NCBI GenBank assembly: GCA_030141605.1
Contig: JAQGDQ010000203.1
Span: forward strand, 5,001-69,000
Source of the DNA: Tubiluchus corallicola
Lineage: Eukaryota > Priapulida > Priapulimorpha > Priapulimorphida > Tubiluchidae
Direction: 5' to 3'
DNA length: 64,000 nt
This document shows positions 24,601 through 36,600 of the stretch, one piece after another; position 1 is the stretch's first letter; the number at the start of each line of letters is the position of its first letter. The notes under the pieces were generated by a model. It ran no database searches, had not been told where the DNA came from, and saw only the letters and a list, made by a program, of their open reading frames with translations. The translations under genes and the position numbers were made by a program.

Positions 24601-27600
24601 AACTGTCTTTTTATAAAAACATTAATGTTGATTTTATATTTCCGTAGTTTTTCTGTAACCGTATGTTTTTTGTTGTTGAAGGAATAAATACAATTAGTTT
24701 TTTTTTGAAATTCAATAACTGGATGCAAAGTAATTCTTGGATAAAACTTAAAAAGTGGACAATTATATATTTTTTTCAATAACTGTAGCGTGAGTCTGTT
24801 AGCTTTTTTATCAAGTGTTGTTTTGTTCCTTTTCCATTATTTTGTACAAAATCCTTCTCAATCTCTTACTTAAAACAACTTCCTACGTCTTATCATTTAT
24901 TTTCTAATTTAAAATTTGTTCCTGTAGCAGCCGTACAGAGGCATTATTATAGCTCTCTTTTGCTTCGAGTGGGTTTAAGTGAACTTTAATTACGTGAATA
25001 TAGCCTTTCTAGTATCCAGTAAACTGCATGAGTGCAGCTAAATGAACGGCAGACGTTGCTCGGGGCCTTCAAAGATAGTTATCTTGAGGAAGTAATAAGA
25101 CAAAAACAGCTTAAAGGAGTTGGTAATGTGGTTGCAAACTGAGTAACCCACATTTACAGAAAAAATCTGTTTTATATTTTTATACGTGAAACGAGAATAC
25201 TACTGGTTCATAACTATTTTATTTAACACGTTATTTATTGAGTTCAGACGATGGTGCTGATTAATTTTTGGTTTTGAAAATGATATTTGTATCGAAAAGA
25301 TCGTCTGAACTCAGTAAATATCATGCTGTTTCCCAGAAACTAAAAAGTTTTACGCTGCCTGGATTTGAACCAGGGACTCTCTGCTTATGAGGCAGACGCG
25401 TTAGACCACTCGGCCACTGTATAGAGCGCGTGCCTGATTCCAATGGTCAAGATTTCAATAGCTCGCCACCGAATTCATCATTTACAGTGTTAGATCGCTT
25501 AGACTAGAATGTGTCTTAATCAATTTTATTTTGATTAATTGTTTGCCTAAAATTTGCATGGCTAATTATTAATAAATTATTACAATCTTAGTATCAAGAT
25601 TGTTGTTAATAATGGAACTAACCCACAGTTTATTAAATTCCGATGCCAAATTTGAAAGACAGGAAATGTGAAAAAAATGAAATAGGCTATATGCCAACTT
25701 TCTCACAATTTTTAATTTCCTATGGAATGTTCAGGTTAAAAACTAATCAAAATTAGTTAATAATCATTCTACTGTAAGCGATGGAGTTAAGTGGCGAACT
25801 ATTGGAATTTTGGACTGACCTGACATTTGGATATACAGTGACTGAGTGGTCTAAGGCACCTGCCTTGTAATCAGAAGCTCCCTGATTCAAATCTAGGTTG
25901 TGTCCCAACTTTTCACATTTTCTGTCTTTCGAGTTTGGTATCAAAATTTAATTAGCTGCGCGTTTGTACCATCGTTTACACCGTTTGCTTCAATAATATT
26001 TAGTCTTTAACATGTAAATGCACCTTTTACAGTAACAGGGGATATGGCTGCGTAATTATATAATAATATTAAAAAGAATTAAACTGTAAAAGGCTACCGA
26101 AGTCACTTAAAACATTAAAAATCACTGCTTTCTTATTTAGCAAACAGGAATCAACATTTTCTTCCGCGAGGCGGCGCCAGCAGGCCAGGAATCAGGTGTA
26201 CAAGTGCTGTTATTACACGGTGCAGCATTTTCGTCACAAACGTGGAGCAACTTGAGTACTATTCAAATACTGGCAGCTATGGGCCATCGGGTGGTTGCTA
26301 TAGACTTACCAGGTAATGTGAGAATTGTCTCAAACCAAATTTGTTCAGAATTGAGCTGCTTTCAATCTTTATAGCAGGTGTGTGAGTAATAATCAAGTAA
26401 ATATAAATTAATTATTATTGTCTTTGGGCTGTCTTGATAATTGAGCAATATGGTAGCTTAGTGGTCAAACGCGTCGGCAATGTAAGCAGAAGGTCTCTGG
26501 GTCAAATCTAGGATGTACTTCAATTTTTCCACGCTTCTTGTTTTTTAAACTGGGTATCAAATTTTAATTGACTGTAGGTTTGTTTTGTCACAACGTCACA
26601 ACAGATTTTTGAGGAATTAATTGTCACCAGCAGTTTCAAACACGTACTTTTAATAACGTATTACATAATAAACATATCCTAATATTAACCTTTGCATTAT
26701 GACAGTCATTTTAATTAAATTTCACTTATCGTTTTAGGATTTGGAAACAGCAAAGCAAGAGGCCAAATTGCAGCACAAAGAACTCAACAATTTTTGACAG
26801 ATATTCTTAAGACGTTTAACTTAAAGCGTCCTGTGATTGTGAGTCCTAGCATGAGTGGACGATTCGCTGTTCCCCTTCTCATTGAGAACCCAGATTTATT
26901 GAGAGGTTTCGTCTCCGTTGCCCCTATAGAAACAGAAAAATACAGTGTGGAGCAGTACCAAGCTGTGAAGGTAATCTCCGCAAAATCTTAACGTAGCTCT
27001 ATATGCATGGTAGGGTGAATCTGTAAAATATGACTTGAAATAATTAATTACACATTTAAACATGGTTGATGTACAACATGTCTACTGCCCCTAAATATAG
27101 AAAACATGTCGTGATAAACAGCAACCCTTTTATTATCAATTAATAAATTGGATATAACAAAAACATTCTAAAGCCTGTTGCAAAACTGAATAATGTTCTT
27201 TAAAATTAAGCTTTCGGATTTTAAAAATTCTTCTTAAATTTAATCTACCGCAATTTCTTAAAACACAAACCATATCGCCGAAAACCTGACTGCTAAAAAC
27301 TAATCTTTCTACCAGTGACACATAGTATGCATAGTTATAAAACATAAAACTAAGACATTTGCTTCAACAAACAGCCGTCATAAAATGCATTTGAGAACAG
27401 TTTTGTTATCACAGAAACTCTAGTTGAACTTGGATAATTTTTTAGGTTAGATTAAATTAGACTTGTACTACAGCACTTGAGGCCATAAATTCTAATTAGT
27501 GACATTGAATGACGAAGAAAGATCGTTTGCTAACCACATACTGAAAAGATTTGTGTTGATCAGTGATCAATTTCACCAAAACACACACAATTAATACTCA

Positions 27601-28252
27601 ATTTGATTATGCTGAGGATCAAACGTGTCCTGATAACATCGATAATAGTTAATTTTTTATTGACAAGAAAAAATTGATATACACAGTTGCATAGACCTAC
27701 ACATTTTTATTTATCTCCTCGCAAATGTGAAAATACATATAATATTTATAATGCTCCAATATATTTTATTTGTTGAGCAGACTGTAATCAATATTTTCCA
27801 TTGTCAAGGCAAATGTCACATTTACAATTTGCTGGGATAACCAGTCATACATTTAGTTTAAGATAGTTTATGAGCAGTTGATTGGTTGTCACACAAATGT
27901 CTACTTTTATCAGTTCATTACTAAGAAAATCCTCTTGCGATTTATCCTTGTATTGCAGCTGAAATGTTTTTATTTTAGCATAAAGTTTAAGTATGATAAT
28001 TTAAGTATTAAAAGAAAGTTGTAAATTTGTTTATAAACTTTATTTGTGTGCGTTTTTCAGATTCCCACATTGATAGTTTACGGTGAGCATGATCAAGGAC
28101 TTGGTCGCATTTCTACAAACAGGTTAAAAAATTTGCCCAACAGCAAGGAGTTGATGATACCAAATGGCAAGCATCCAGCTTACCTACAGAATCCAGAGTT
28201 ATGGCACAAAGCTTTATACAATTTTCTTAAAATAATCGCAAGTCAAGGCTGA
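21692..28252 (+). CDS. ABHD14-like alpha/beta hydrolase (4 exons, 273 aa)
   Basis: Exons 21692-21916, 26141-26312, 26738-26970 and 28061-28252 join in phase (0, 1, 0) with GT/AG borders. Residues 5-22 ([18 protein letters not shown]) form an N-terminal signal anchor, as in vertebrate ABHD14A, which is about the same length; ABHD14B lacks it. The hydrolase fold follows: FFREAAPAG (82-90), [13 protein letters not shown] (98-110), [16 protein letters not shown], and the nucleophile elbow SPSMSG with Ser170. Asp221 lies in YGEHDQ and His248 in NGKHPAYL, completing the Ser-Asp-His triad. Family members hydrolyse small ester or amide substrates or deacetylate; the substrate here is unknown. I chose this start because the anchor follows at once and an acceptor AG ends 7 nt before the ATG. 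Introns 1 and 2 hold tRNA-derived SINEs. No AATAAA was seen close after the stop; ATTAAA occurs at once after it. Confidence 0.92.
22006..22270. repeat. imperfect short tandem repeats in hydrolase intron 1
   Basis: TTCATTTGTTCATTCA-like units (22006-22140) are followed by repeated GTTTTAAATTTGATTGAAGT-like units (22180-22250). A 34-bp direct duplication (GAAGAAAGTGTTGCTTTTGA) lies nearby at 22700-22765. Confidence 0.6.
23640..23835. repeat. hexanucleotide CTGTAC/CTTGTA-type array
   Basis: Imperfect 6-bp periodicity (TGTACC, TGTGCC, TGTACT, later TGAACC) keeps both strands open as Leu/Tyr-rich or Arg/Tyr-rich frames. I treat it as a non-coding simple repeat. Confidence 0.85.
25233..25319. repeat. 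87-bp inverted repeat (20-bp arms)
   Basis: Left arm ATTTATTGAGTTCAGACGAT (25233-25252) and right arm ATCGTCTGAACTCAGTAAAT (25300-25319) match at 19 of 20 positions around a 47-nt spacer. It could be a tiny MITE or a stable hairpin in intron 1 of the hydrolase gene. Confidence 0.75.
25351..25423 (-). tRNA. tRNA-like sequence (CAU anticodon), probably degenerate or SINE-related
   Basis: The minus strand has a perfect 5-bp T arm (CCTGG TTCAAAT CCAGG), a perfect anticodon stem (TCTGC/GCAGA) with loop CTCATAA giving anticodon CAU, and a TTTTT Pol III stop shortly after. The acceptor stem pairs poorly (at least two mismatches) and the D stem is weak. Its 5' end TATACAGTG is shared with the SINE at 25831. 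So this is likelier a tRNA pseudogene or SINE head than a working tRNA-Met. Confidence 0.5.
25627..25682 (-). mobile_element. truncated SINE tail
   Basis: The minus strand reads TTTCACATTTCCTGTCTTTC then AAATTTGGCATCGGAATTTA, matching the tail of the SINEs at 25.9 and 17.8 kb without the tRNA head. Confidence 0.55.
25831..25960 (+). mobile_element. tRNA-derived SINE copy
   Basis: Head ATACAGTGACTGAGTGGTCT with A-box-like GTGGTCTAAGG, a TTGTAA anticodon-loop region and B-box-like GATTCAAATCT, then the tail CTTTTCACATTTTCTGTC and TATCAAAATTTAATTAGCTG. It lies in hydrolase intron 1. Confidence 0.75.
26447..26578 (+). mobile_element. tRNA-derived SINE copy
   Basis: Head ATATGGTAGCTTAGTGGTCA, an AATGTAA loop region, B-box-like GGGTCAAATCT, and the shared tail ending TATCAAATTTTAATTGACTG. 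It lies in hydrolase intron 2. Confidence 0.72.
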
Positions 28253-29281
28253 TGTATTAAAATTTGATAAACCGGACATATCTAGTTGTGAATGTAAATG
28301 GTAAATGTGACAACGATGCTGGTGCGATAGTGAACTGCAACAAAAAGTATCCAGTGATGCGTACATTATTTTTAAGAGTTTGATTTTCTGTGTTAAAGAA
28401 TTTAACTTGATACATGAGCTTTGTAAAATTAAAAGTCTTAGTGTGGAGACAGCAAGAGACGGAGACTGAGAGAAAAAGAGGGGCAGAGAAAGGGGAGAGT
28501 GTCTGCGCGCGTGAGCTCTTGAAAAGAGGGATACGAGAGAGTTGTCTTTTAAGACATTAAAATGTCGTCGTGATTTTTATTATTGCATCGCATTGACATT
28601 GTTGTGAACATTGTGCTGTGCTTTTCTTAATTACCATTTTTTGATTTTATTGGCAGCCATTAATTAGTTTCCGCTGTTTAGTTGGTTAAATCTAATTATT
28701 AATTCGGAGCCCAAAAAATATTAATTTGTGAATATAAGCTCTATTTTAATGACTCATTAAGATGAATTGCAAGGATAAAAATTAAACTCAACCCTCGAGG
28801 ACATATTTTTTTAGCCAAACGGCGTCACTAATGAATATTTTACTGTACAGTATTTATGTATAACATCATTAAGGTGCACAAGTTTAATTAGAGATTGTTG
28901 ACTTTTCAAAAAATTTTAAATATCAAGTTTTTTGTCTTATACACACGAGATTCAATTTCGAGTAACTAGACAGCTAATGTCAGACGTGTAACCATTAAAA
29001 ATGAAACTCACAGCAGTACTCCTCTCTTTTGTAGATTTTGTTTGTTTATTCTTGACTACAAAAACGTAAGACGAGATAACACTGTATTAAATTCATTATT
29101 TATAATTGTATAAATAAGTGGAAAGTATCAGTCACTGTATAAATGTAATTGTATAAATATGTGAAAAGTATCAGTCACTGAACTAATATAATTATATAAT
29201 TATGTGAAAAGTAACAGTCACTGAATAAATGTAATTATATAAATAAATGTAAAGTATCATTCGCTGGTGCATCATTTTGTA

Positions 29282-29314
<33 letters not shown>

Positions 29315-29744
29315 GTTTTGCCGAGTTTAGAAATTACCTTTTTAGGCATTTTAAGCATTGCAGTTAACAACGTCGCACCACATAATTTGGAATTTTTGAA
29401 AAATACTTCTTAAAATGTTAACTTCCTAACCGCCATAGGCGTTCTACTTTTGTTGTCTGGCTAAATATGGTTTACCCATAGCAAACAGTACCGCTAGCCT
29501 AGATCTATGCACAAGAAAAGCCTCCCAAATGAAAAAATAAATGTACCTTATTAATTACAAAAACAAATTTTATTTACAACACATTTAAGAAAGATTGTCT
29601 ATTTATATAGTGAGGATAGAGACTGTGAAGTATCGAATATGTAATATGTACACACTATAAAAACAAACGTGCTCAGAAGTGTCAGATATGGAGCGTCTTC
29701 GAAATTTCTACGGTCAAGTTGCAATATATATATATATATATATA
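28253..29744. other. intergenic with small tandem repeats
   Basis: Contains a roughly 43-bp tandem motif (GTGAAAAGTATCAGTCACTG) in about four diverged copies at 29100-29265 and a (TTG)n run at 29282-29314. No gene was seen. Confidence 0.5.
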
Positions 29745-29999
29745 TATAAACAAGCAATTGTCCAAAATATTGAAGCTTAAGGGTGAGAAAGAGAGAGAGA
29801 CGAAATCGAAGTATCACAATTGGAACTGAAAGTCATTACCAGTGTGTTCACGAAGTCTTATTTTTGCCATTTTTGGTTGATTATTACAAAACTTATCACA
29901 AAGCTGTTTGCTGGTTGAAAAAAATCACCAAATCATAGATGACCAGCTTTGCGTTCAATATACTTATATTCAAACGTGTCATGATAACATTACACACAC

Positions 30000-30044
<45 letters not shown>

Positions 30045-30318
30045 AATACACCAAAAGTTTACTCTGCACGTGGGGAAAAGCTAGATCAGAAAAGAGAAAC
30101 CAGAGAGAAGCTAGATGGCGAATTCATTTAATGATTCCTTCACATCAATTGACAAACAGCTTTGTGATAAGTTTTGTAATAATCAACCGAAAACGGCAAT
30201 AACAAGACTTCCTCAACACACTGGTAATGACTTTTAGTTCCAATTGTTAGACTTCGTTTTCGTCTCTCTCTCTTTCTCACCCTTAAGCTTCAATATTTTG
30301 GACAGTTGCTTGTTTATA
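29745..30318. mobile_element. fold-back (inverted-repeat) element
   Basis: 166-bp arms (29745-29910 and 30153-30318) are near-perfect reverse complements, e.g. CAATATTTTGGACAGTTGCT against the left AGCAATTGTCCAAAATATTG. The loop of about 240 bp includes (TA)n at 30000-30042. The outer ends are TATAAACAAGCAA, in TA-rich flanks. No ORF is present. This is consistent with a non-autonomous DNA transposon or a recent inverted duplication. Confidence 0.8.
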
Positions 30319-32233
30319 ACATTAAGAGAAAATGGTGCTGAAAAAATCGCTACAAAGCGTTGACAGAGCCACAAAGTAAATTTGATTAAGTTTTTGCATA
30401 AGACGCCCCCTATATTTTTGTCTTAAAGGCTTTATTGTGCTTAGTGAAACGTTTAGCGGCGAAAAACTTGTCCAGCAATGCATTGAAAATTCATGGTGAT
30501 GTCCATGTTTCCTCATGAAAGTTTAAGACGCAGGTCAAAATCGGTATCCATTATTATTCCTAACGCATCATTGTAAACAACTACGAAGAGCAAACCTCTA
30601 TTACTTCTTGATTTTCTGGAGTTCTAGAGCAAGACATTAAGCCCGGGAGGCAAGGCCTCGGGCAAATTCTGAAAAGAACGCAAGACTCCATAAATTAAAT
30701 ATGTAGGACACGTCTGTCAGGTGAAAATAATGTAGCTATACTAAACGACGTTTCAATATATTCGATGGTCGAAAGTTTGTCAGAAAACTGGACATGTTTT
30801 TATGAGCGACTGCTAAAAGGTAACTGCAGGTAAGCGAAATATTGTTAAACATCAATTAAGATATCAGTGAATAGAAACTTAACCTTACATGTAAATTAAA
30901 AGATACATAACTGTGTTTTTATACTCCATTAACTGTGTTTTGATAATGCGTGATTGAATGTGATTCGCTGTGCAGTACTTTCACAGTAATTTCTCACTTA
31001 TACAAGCTCATGCAGAAAGATAATTATCCACCATTGAGAACGCATGTATATTATTAGTGGGTTCAGAATTATTGGGTATAATATTATTGGTTATTATTAT
31101 TCTTATTCGAACATCCACTTATAAGCATATAGCAAAGGCTTCAATAACTACTCAACCATTCGTCACTAAATTGTACCAGAATACTTATGAGGCAATGCTA
31201 TGAATGCTATGCCACTGTGATATTATTCCGTTTTAATAGGTTAATATTGCCAACAAATTATTAATGCTTGTTTAAATGCTGGCAACTATGTAGTGCCTAA
31301 AAATTAATGTGAAGAAGGCTAAAGGATAGGCATTTAAACTGTAGTGCGAAAGTGACAGATCAAGGGGTAGTACCTTCGGTGATATTCGTCATAGATGACG
31401 CGCACAGTATTCTGAAAGCTCCACTCTTATGAAAAACGGGTTGTCATTTGTGGAATGCCCGATTCGTACCTGCGATACGCAGTGGTCGAAAATCATATTC
31501 GTGATGAGGAGATTATTTCATCACGGATTCCTGAATTATAATGCACAACTTGGATCAATCATGTGAAATTTATACATGCCATTTTGACTACATTAAATCT
31601 GTCAATTCCGCGTTATGCTTCTTAAACTGCCGTTTTGGCTAAAAGAATACTGCTCAAACTGTAAAGCTGAATAACAGTGACAAACACGACAACACTGTTT
31701 TAAATGAGCTGTCACTTCTTAAAAAATGTACTTCTAATACGACAATTAGTAAAACATAAATTACATAAATAAACTGTACTTTTTAGGCTATACTGCTTAT
31801 ATGCCGTTTAGTTAGGTCCGAATTTTGATTTTGTAGGCTGTGTGGCCTACATGTACTGAGAGGCCACGGCCCCCAGTGACAGTTAGCAAAAGCATGAACG
31901 TTGGATTCTTGAAATCAGTTTATTCAACTTTTGCAACATAAGGTCCACATAGATCAGTGCAAGTCTAACACAACAGAAAGAAAAGAAATATTCTGATATT
32001 AACAAAATTAAGATAAGTTTTTGAAATTTTAAATGTAATACGTACAAATTATAAATAAATTGCCAACAAGTTAGGACAATGGACAATGGACAATGGACAA
32101 GAAAACTGTTTCAATGTATTAATTAACTGAGCGTTTTTAAAGAGATAATTCAGCATACGACTACTCTGATTCTATAGTAACTTTTCATAGTAAATTAATT
32201 TTACTTAATCTCTGGAGGCTCCTCAGCTGGCGG

Positions 32234-32944
32234 CAAGGCTGGCAGTACGGTACGTTACGAAAAAAATGCTTTAAATTACGGTAATTTTTTCGTACCTTTT
32301 CTATGCCATTTATCCCCAGTTTCTTGTAACATTTCTGTTGGTCAGCAACTCAGTGACAACTTATTTTGCTGATGTGTGAAAGTAGTTCCCTTTGAGTGCA
32401 AACAGCAAAGCCACGAGTTGTTTGGAAGTTGCAGTTGTTACTTCCCATAAATTACGTTTATATTTGTTTACAGATTGCTTTCCAGGCTTGACGCCAAACC
32501 ATGTAACGCCGTTCTTTTATATGCTATTTCTAGCTATTGCGTAGTAATTTACTGCACATCTCAAGCTATGCAGATTCTATGCAAGAATATTTCAAAATGT
32601 ATATCGGTTAATGAGGAATGCTTAGAACTTTGTCAATCTGTGCAAAATATTATCAGACTGCTTTTGTATATAATATGACATCATAGCCTGTATTGTGTAG
32701 CTTTTGTAATCTAAAATAAATAGTATGGAAGGTCAAACAGCAGTTCTGTTTTTATCTTACGCATAAATTCATAACAATAATTGATAAACATCGTTTTTAC
32801 AAATAAGTTTTATGCTACTCTTTATCTTTTTACAATAGATCCTACATGAACTTGGTACAAAATATGATACGCAATTACGGTACGATATTTTTAGAAGTAC
32901 GTAGTACGATATTTTGTTCGTACCGTACCGTACTGCCGGCCTTG
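32234..32944. mobile_element. non-autonomous hAT-like element with 8-bp target duplication
   Basis: Terminal inverted repeats start CAAGGCTGGCAGTACGGTAC on the left; the right end in reverse complement is CAAGGCCGGCAGTACGGTAC. The flanks GCTGGCGG (32226-32233) and GCTAGCGG (32945-32952) match at 7 of 8 positions, the 8-bp duplication expected for hAT. The interior has no transposase frame but repeats GTACG near both ends. It lies 0.6 kb upstream of HAL. Confidence 0.8.
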
Positions 32945-33022
32945 GCTAGCGGAGGCTCTATGCTGCAGCCAATAGCTTAATCAGGCACAGGAGTTTGGTA
33001 TTAAATTAGTTATATATATATA

Positions 33023-33025
<3 letters not shown>

Positions 33026-33060
<35 letters not shown>
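33026..33060. repeat. (TG)n microsatellite
   Basis: A TG dinucleotide run of about 35 bp that abuts or truncates the left end of a MITE copy. Confidence 0.95.
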
Positions 33061-33061
<1 letters not shown>

Positions 33062-33248
33062 ATGCGAATGCGTGTTGGGGGGAGGGTCGGAATAGATGAA
33101 ATCGGTTTATATTGTTTTCACTGCATCGTTTTCTCAGCCTGCGCATGCGCCATTCACTCTCAAGCAGCTATTTCTATTGATTTTTTCCGCAGGCTGTTCG
33201 GTAGGTGCAAATTCATCCGCATCTCCATTCCGCATCCTGCTACATAAA
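33057..33248. mobile_element. MITE copy 1 with NRF-1-type palindrome, upstream of HAL
   Basis: About 190 bp similar along its length to 40222-40420. Shared blocks include GAATGCGTGTTGGGG, GGTCGGAATAGAT, ATCGGTTTATATTGTTTTCA, TGCGCATGCGC and TCTATTGATTTTTTCCGCA. The right end in reverse complement begins TTTATGTAGCAGGATGCGG, matching the left end of copy 2. The TGCGCATGCGC core fits the NRF-1 consensus and lies about 370 bp before the HAL ATG. Confidence 0.75.
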
Positions 33249-33518
33249 CGCCACTTAATGTTTTATTATATTATTTATTTCTTATCATTTTGTATTTCAC
33301 AACTGCAAACCTCTTATGTAAATTGCGCTGTAATCGAATTATGCTTTGCATTGCTCACTATTTGTAAAATTTATTCAGTTTTAACTCATCATACTTTTTT
33401 ATTCAGTTTTAGCTATATATATATATAATTATATATTTTCTCGAGTAGTGATTTTGTTTCTTGGCTTGTCTACTTCGTCGCGCATTGGTGAAATACTGAA
33501 CAAAATTACAGGCAAGAG

Positions 33519-33671
33519 ATGAAGATTTCAGCTCGAGTCAGAGGTGAATGGTTGGCAATCCCATGTAAATCCGGTTCTGATTCTGTAAGATGGTTAGGAG
33601 ACGAAGCTCTGAGACGTTACGAGAAAATAAAACCATTTAGTTATGCTGAGAATAATAAAAACATTTTGAAG
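33519..33671 (+). CDS. HAL: HAL exon 1 (start codon)
   Basis: Encodes residues 1-51 beginning [16 protein letters not shown], matching the animal histidase N terminus. It ends LK|GTATGA in phase 0. An acceptor AATTACAG ends 7 nt before the ATG (leader GCAAGAG). Confidence 0.93.
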
Positions 33672-36600
33672 GTATGATTTCAGTTCATATGATTATGTTA
33701 TATACTGTAAATATGCAAAAACTTAAGTTACATAACCCACCTTAATACTAGTAATACCATGCAGCATTATGCAGCATGATATAGAGCATATTCCGGTCTG
33801 ACGCCAGCTGATTTGGTCTGGCAAATTACCTCAAGTTATACAATTGAATGTTAATCTTAAATTACATAATGCAGTTTCGTGGCATAACGTTTTTCAGATT
33901 ATGTTGGTAGATGTTATTTTTATACTGGTGTATAAATTAAAACAATTGATACCATAAGACCCAAAATGACTCGAAGAATGTCGTACTACAAAGTCTGCTA
34001 CATAAATTTGGCATTATACATTATTCGTATTCAATATTTTCTTCTGCCCAACAAACCTTCTATTATGGGATATTATTAGAATTTACCATAGATTTGTAAA
34101 GTATTGACCGACCCCACGCTTTCCTCTCACTAAGTTTAAGTCGAATATCAAAATATAAAGAGTATACAAAATTAACTGCAACATCTCTGGGCTGGATCAT
34201 AACTACAGTGCGCACCAATGCTCTAGGCTTCACAGGCCGCAACGTCTCTGGGCTGGATCATAACTACAGTGCGCACCAATGCTTCAGACTTCACAGACCG
34301 CAACGTCTCTGGGCTGGATTATAACTACAGTGCGCACCAATGCTTCAGACTTCACAGACCGCAACGTCTCTGGGCTGGATTATAACTACAGTGCGCACCA
34401 ATGCTCTAGGCTTCACAGACCGCAAGGTCTCTGGGCTGGATCATAACTACAGTGCGCACCAATGCTTCAGACTTCACAGACCGCAACGTCTCTGGGCTGG
34501 ATTATAACTACAGTGTGCACCAATGCTCTAGGCTTCACAGACCGCAAGGTCTCTGGGCTGGATCATAACTACAGTGCGCACCAATGCTTCAGACTTCACA
34601 GACCGCAACGTCTCTGGGCTGGATTATAACTACAGTGCGCACCAATGCTCTAGGCTTCACAGATCGCAAGGTCTCTGGGCTGGATCATAACTACAGTGCG
34701 CACCAATGCTTCAGACTTCACAGACCGCAACGTCTCTGGGCTGGATTATAACTACAGTGTGCACCAATGCTCTAGGCTTCACAGACCGCAACGTCTCTGG
34801 GCTGGATTATAACTACAGTGTGTGCCAATGCTCTAGGCTTCACAGACCGCAACGTCTCTGGGCTGGATTATAACTACAGTGCGCACCAATGCTCTAGGCT
34901 TCACCGACCGCAACGTCTCTGGGCTGGATTATAACTACAGTGTGCACCAATGCTCTAGGCTTCACAGACCGCAACGTCTCTGGGCTGGATTATAACTACA
35001 GTGCGCACCAATGCTCTAGGCTTCACCGACCGCAACGTCTCTGGGCTGGATTATAACTACAGTGCGCACCAATGCTCTAGGCTTCACAGACCGCAACGTC
35101 TCTGGGCTGGATCATAACTACAGTGTGTGCCAATGCTCTAGGCTTCACAGGCCACAACGTCTCTGGGCTGGATTATAACTACAGTGTGCACCAATGCTCT
35201 AGGCTTCACAGACCGCAACGTCTCTGGGCTGGATTATAACTACAGTGTGCGCCAATGCTCTAGGCTTCACAGGCTGCAACGTCTCTGGGCTGGATTATAA
35301 CTACAGTGTGCACCAATGCTCTAGGCTCACAGACCGCAACGTCTCTGGGCTGGATCATAACTACAGTGTGCGCCAATGCTCTAGGCTTCACAGGCCGCAA
35401 CGTCTCTGGGCTGGATCATAACTACAGTGTGCGCCAATGCTCTAGGCTTCACAGGCCGCAACGTCTCTGGGCTGGATTATAACTACAGTGTGCACCAATG
35501 CTCTAGGCCTCACAGACCGCAACATCTCTTGGCTGGATCATAACTACAGTGTGCACCAATGCTCTAGGCCTCACAGACCGCAACATCTCTTGGCTGGATC
35601 ATAACTACAGTGTGCGCCAATGCTCTAGGCTTCACAGGCCGCAACGTCTCTGGGCTGGATTATAACTACAGTGCGCACCAATGCTCTAGGCTTCACAGAC
35701 CGCAACGTCTCTGGGCTGGATCATAACTACAGTGTGCGCCAATGCTCTAGGCTTCACAGGCCGCAACGTCTCTGGGCTGGATTATAACTACAGTGTGCAC
35801 CAATGCTCTAGGCTTCACAGGCCGCAACGTCTCTGGGCTGGATCATAACTACAGTGTGCGCCAATGCTCTAGGCTTCACAGGCCGCAACGTCTCTGGGCT
35901 GGATCATAACTACAGTGTGCACCAATGCTCTAGGCTTCACAGGCCGCAACGTCTCTGGGCTGGATCATAACTACAGTGTGCGCCAATGCTCTAGGCTTCA
36001 CAGACCGCAACGTCTCTGGGCTGGATCATAACTACAGTGTGCGCCAATGCTCTAGGCTTCACAGACTGCAACGTCTCTGGGCTGGATTATAACTACAGTG
36101 TGCACCAATGCTCTAGGCTTCACAGACCGCAACATCTCTTGGCTGGATCATAACTACAGTGTGCACCAATGCTCTAGGCTTCACAGACCGCAACGTCTCT
36201 GGGCTGGATCATAACTACAGTGTGCACCAATGCTCTAGGCTTCACAGACCGCAACGTCTCTGGGCTGGATTATAACTACAGTGTGCACCAATGCTCTAGG
36301 CTTCACAGACCGCAAAGTCTCTGGGCTGGATTATAACTACAGTGTGCACCAATGCTCTAGGCTTCACAGGCCGCAACGTCTCTGGGCTGGATCATAACTA
36401 CAGTGTGCGCCAATGCTCTAGGCTTCACAGACCGCAACGTCTCTGGGCTGGATCATAACTACAGTGTGCGCCAATGCTCTAGGCTTCACAGACTGCAACG
36501 TCTCTGGGCTGGATTATAACTACAGTGTGCACCAATGCTCTAGGCTTCACAGACCGCAACATCTCTTGGCTGGATCATAACTACAGTGTGCACCAATGCT

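Noticed and set aside
25351-25423. Functional tRNA-Met
   Set aside because: The acceptor and D stems pair poorly and the 5' end is shared with SINEs, so it is listed only as tRNA-like.
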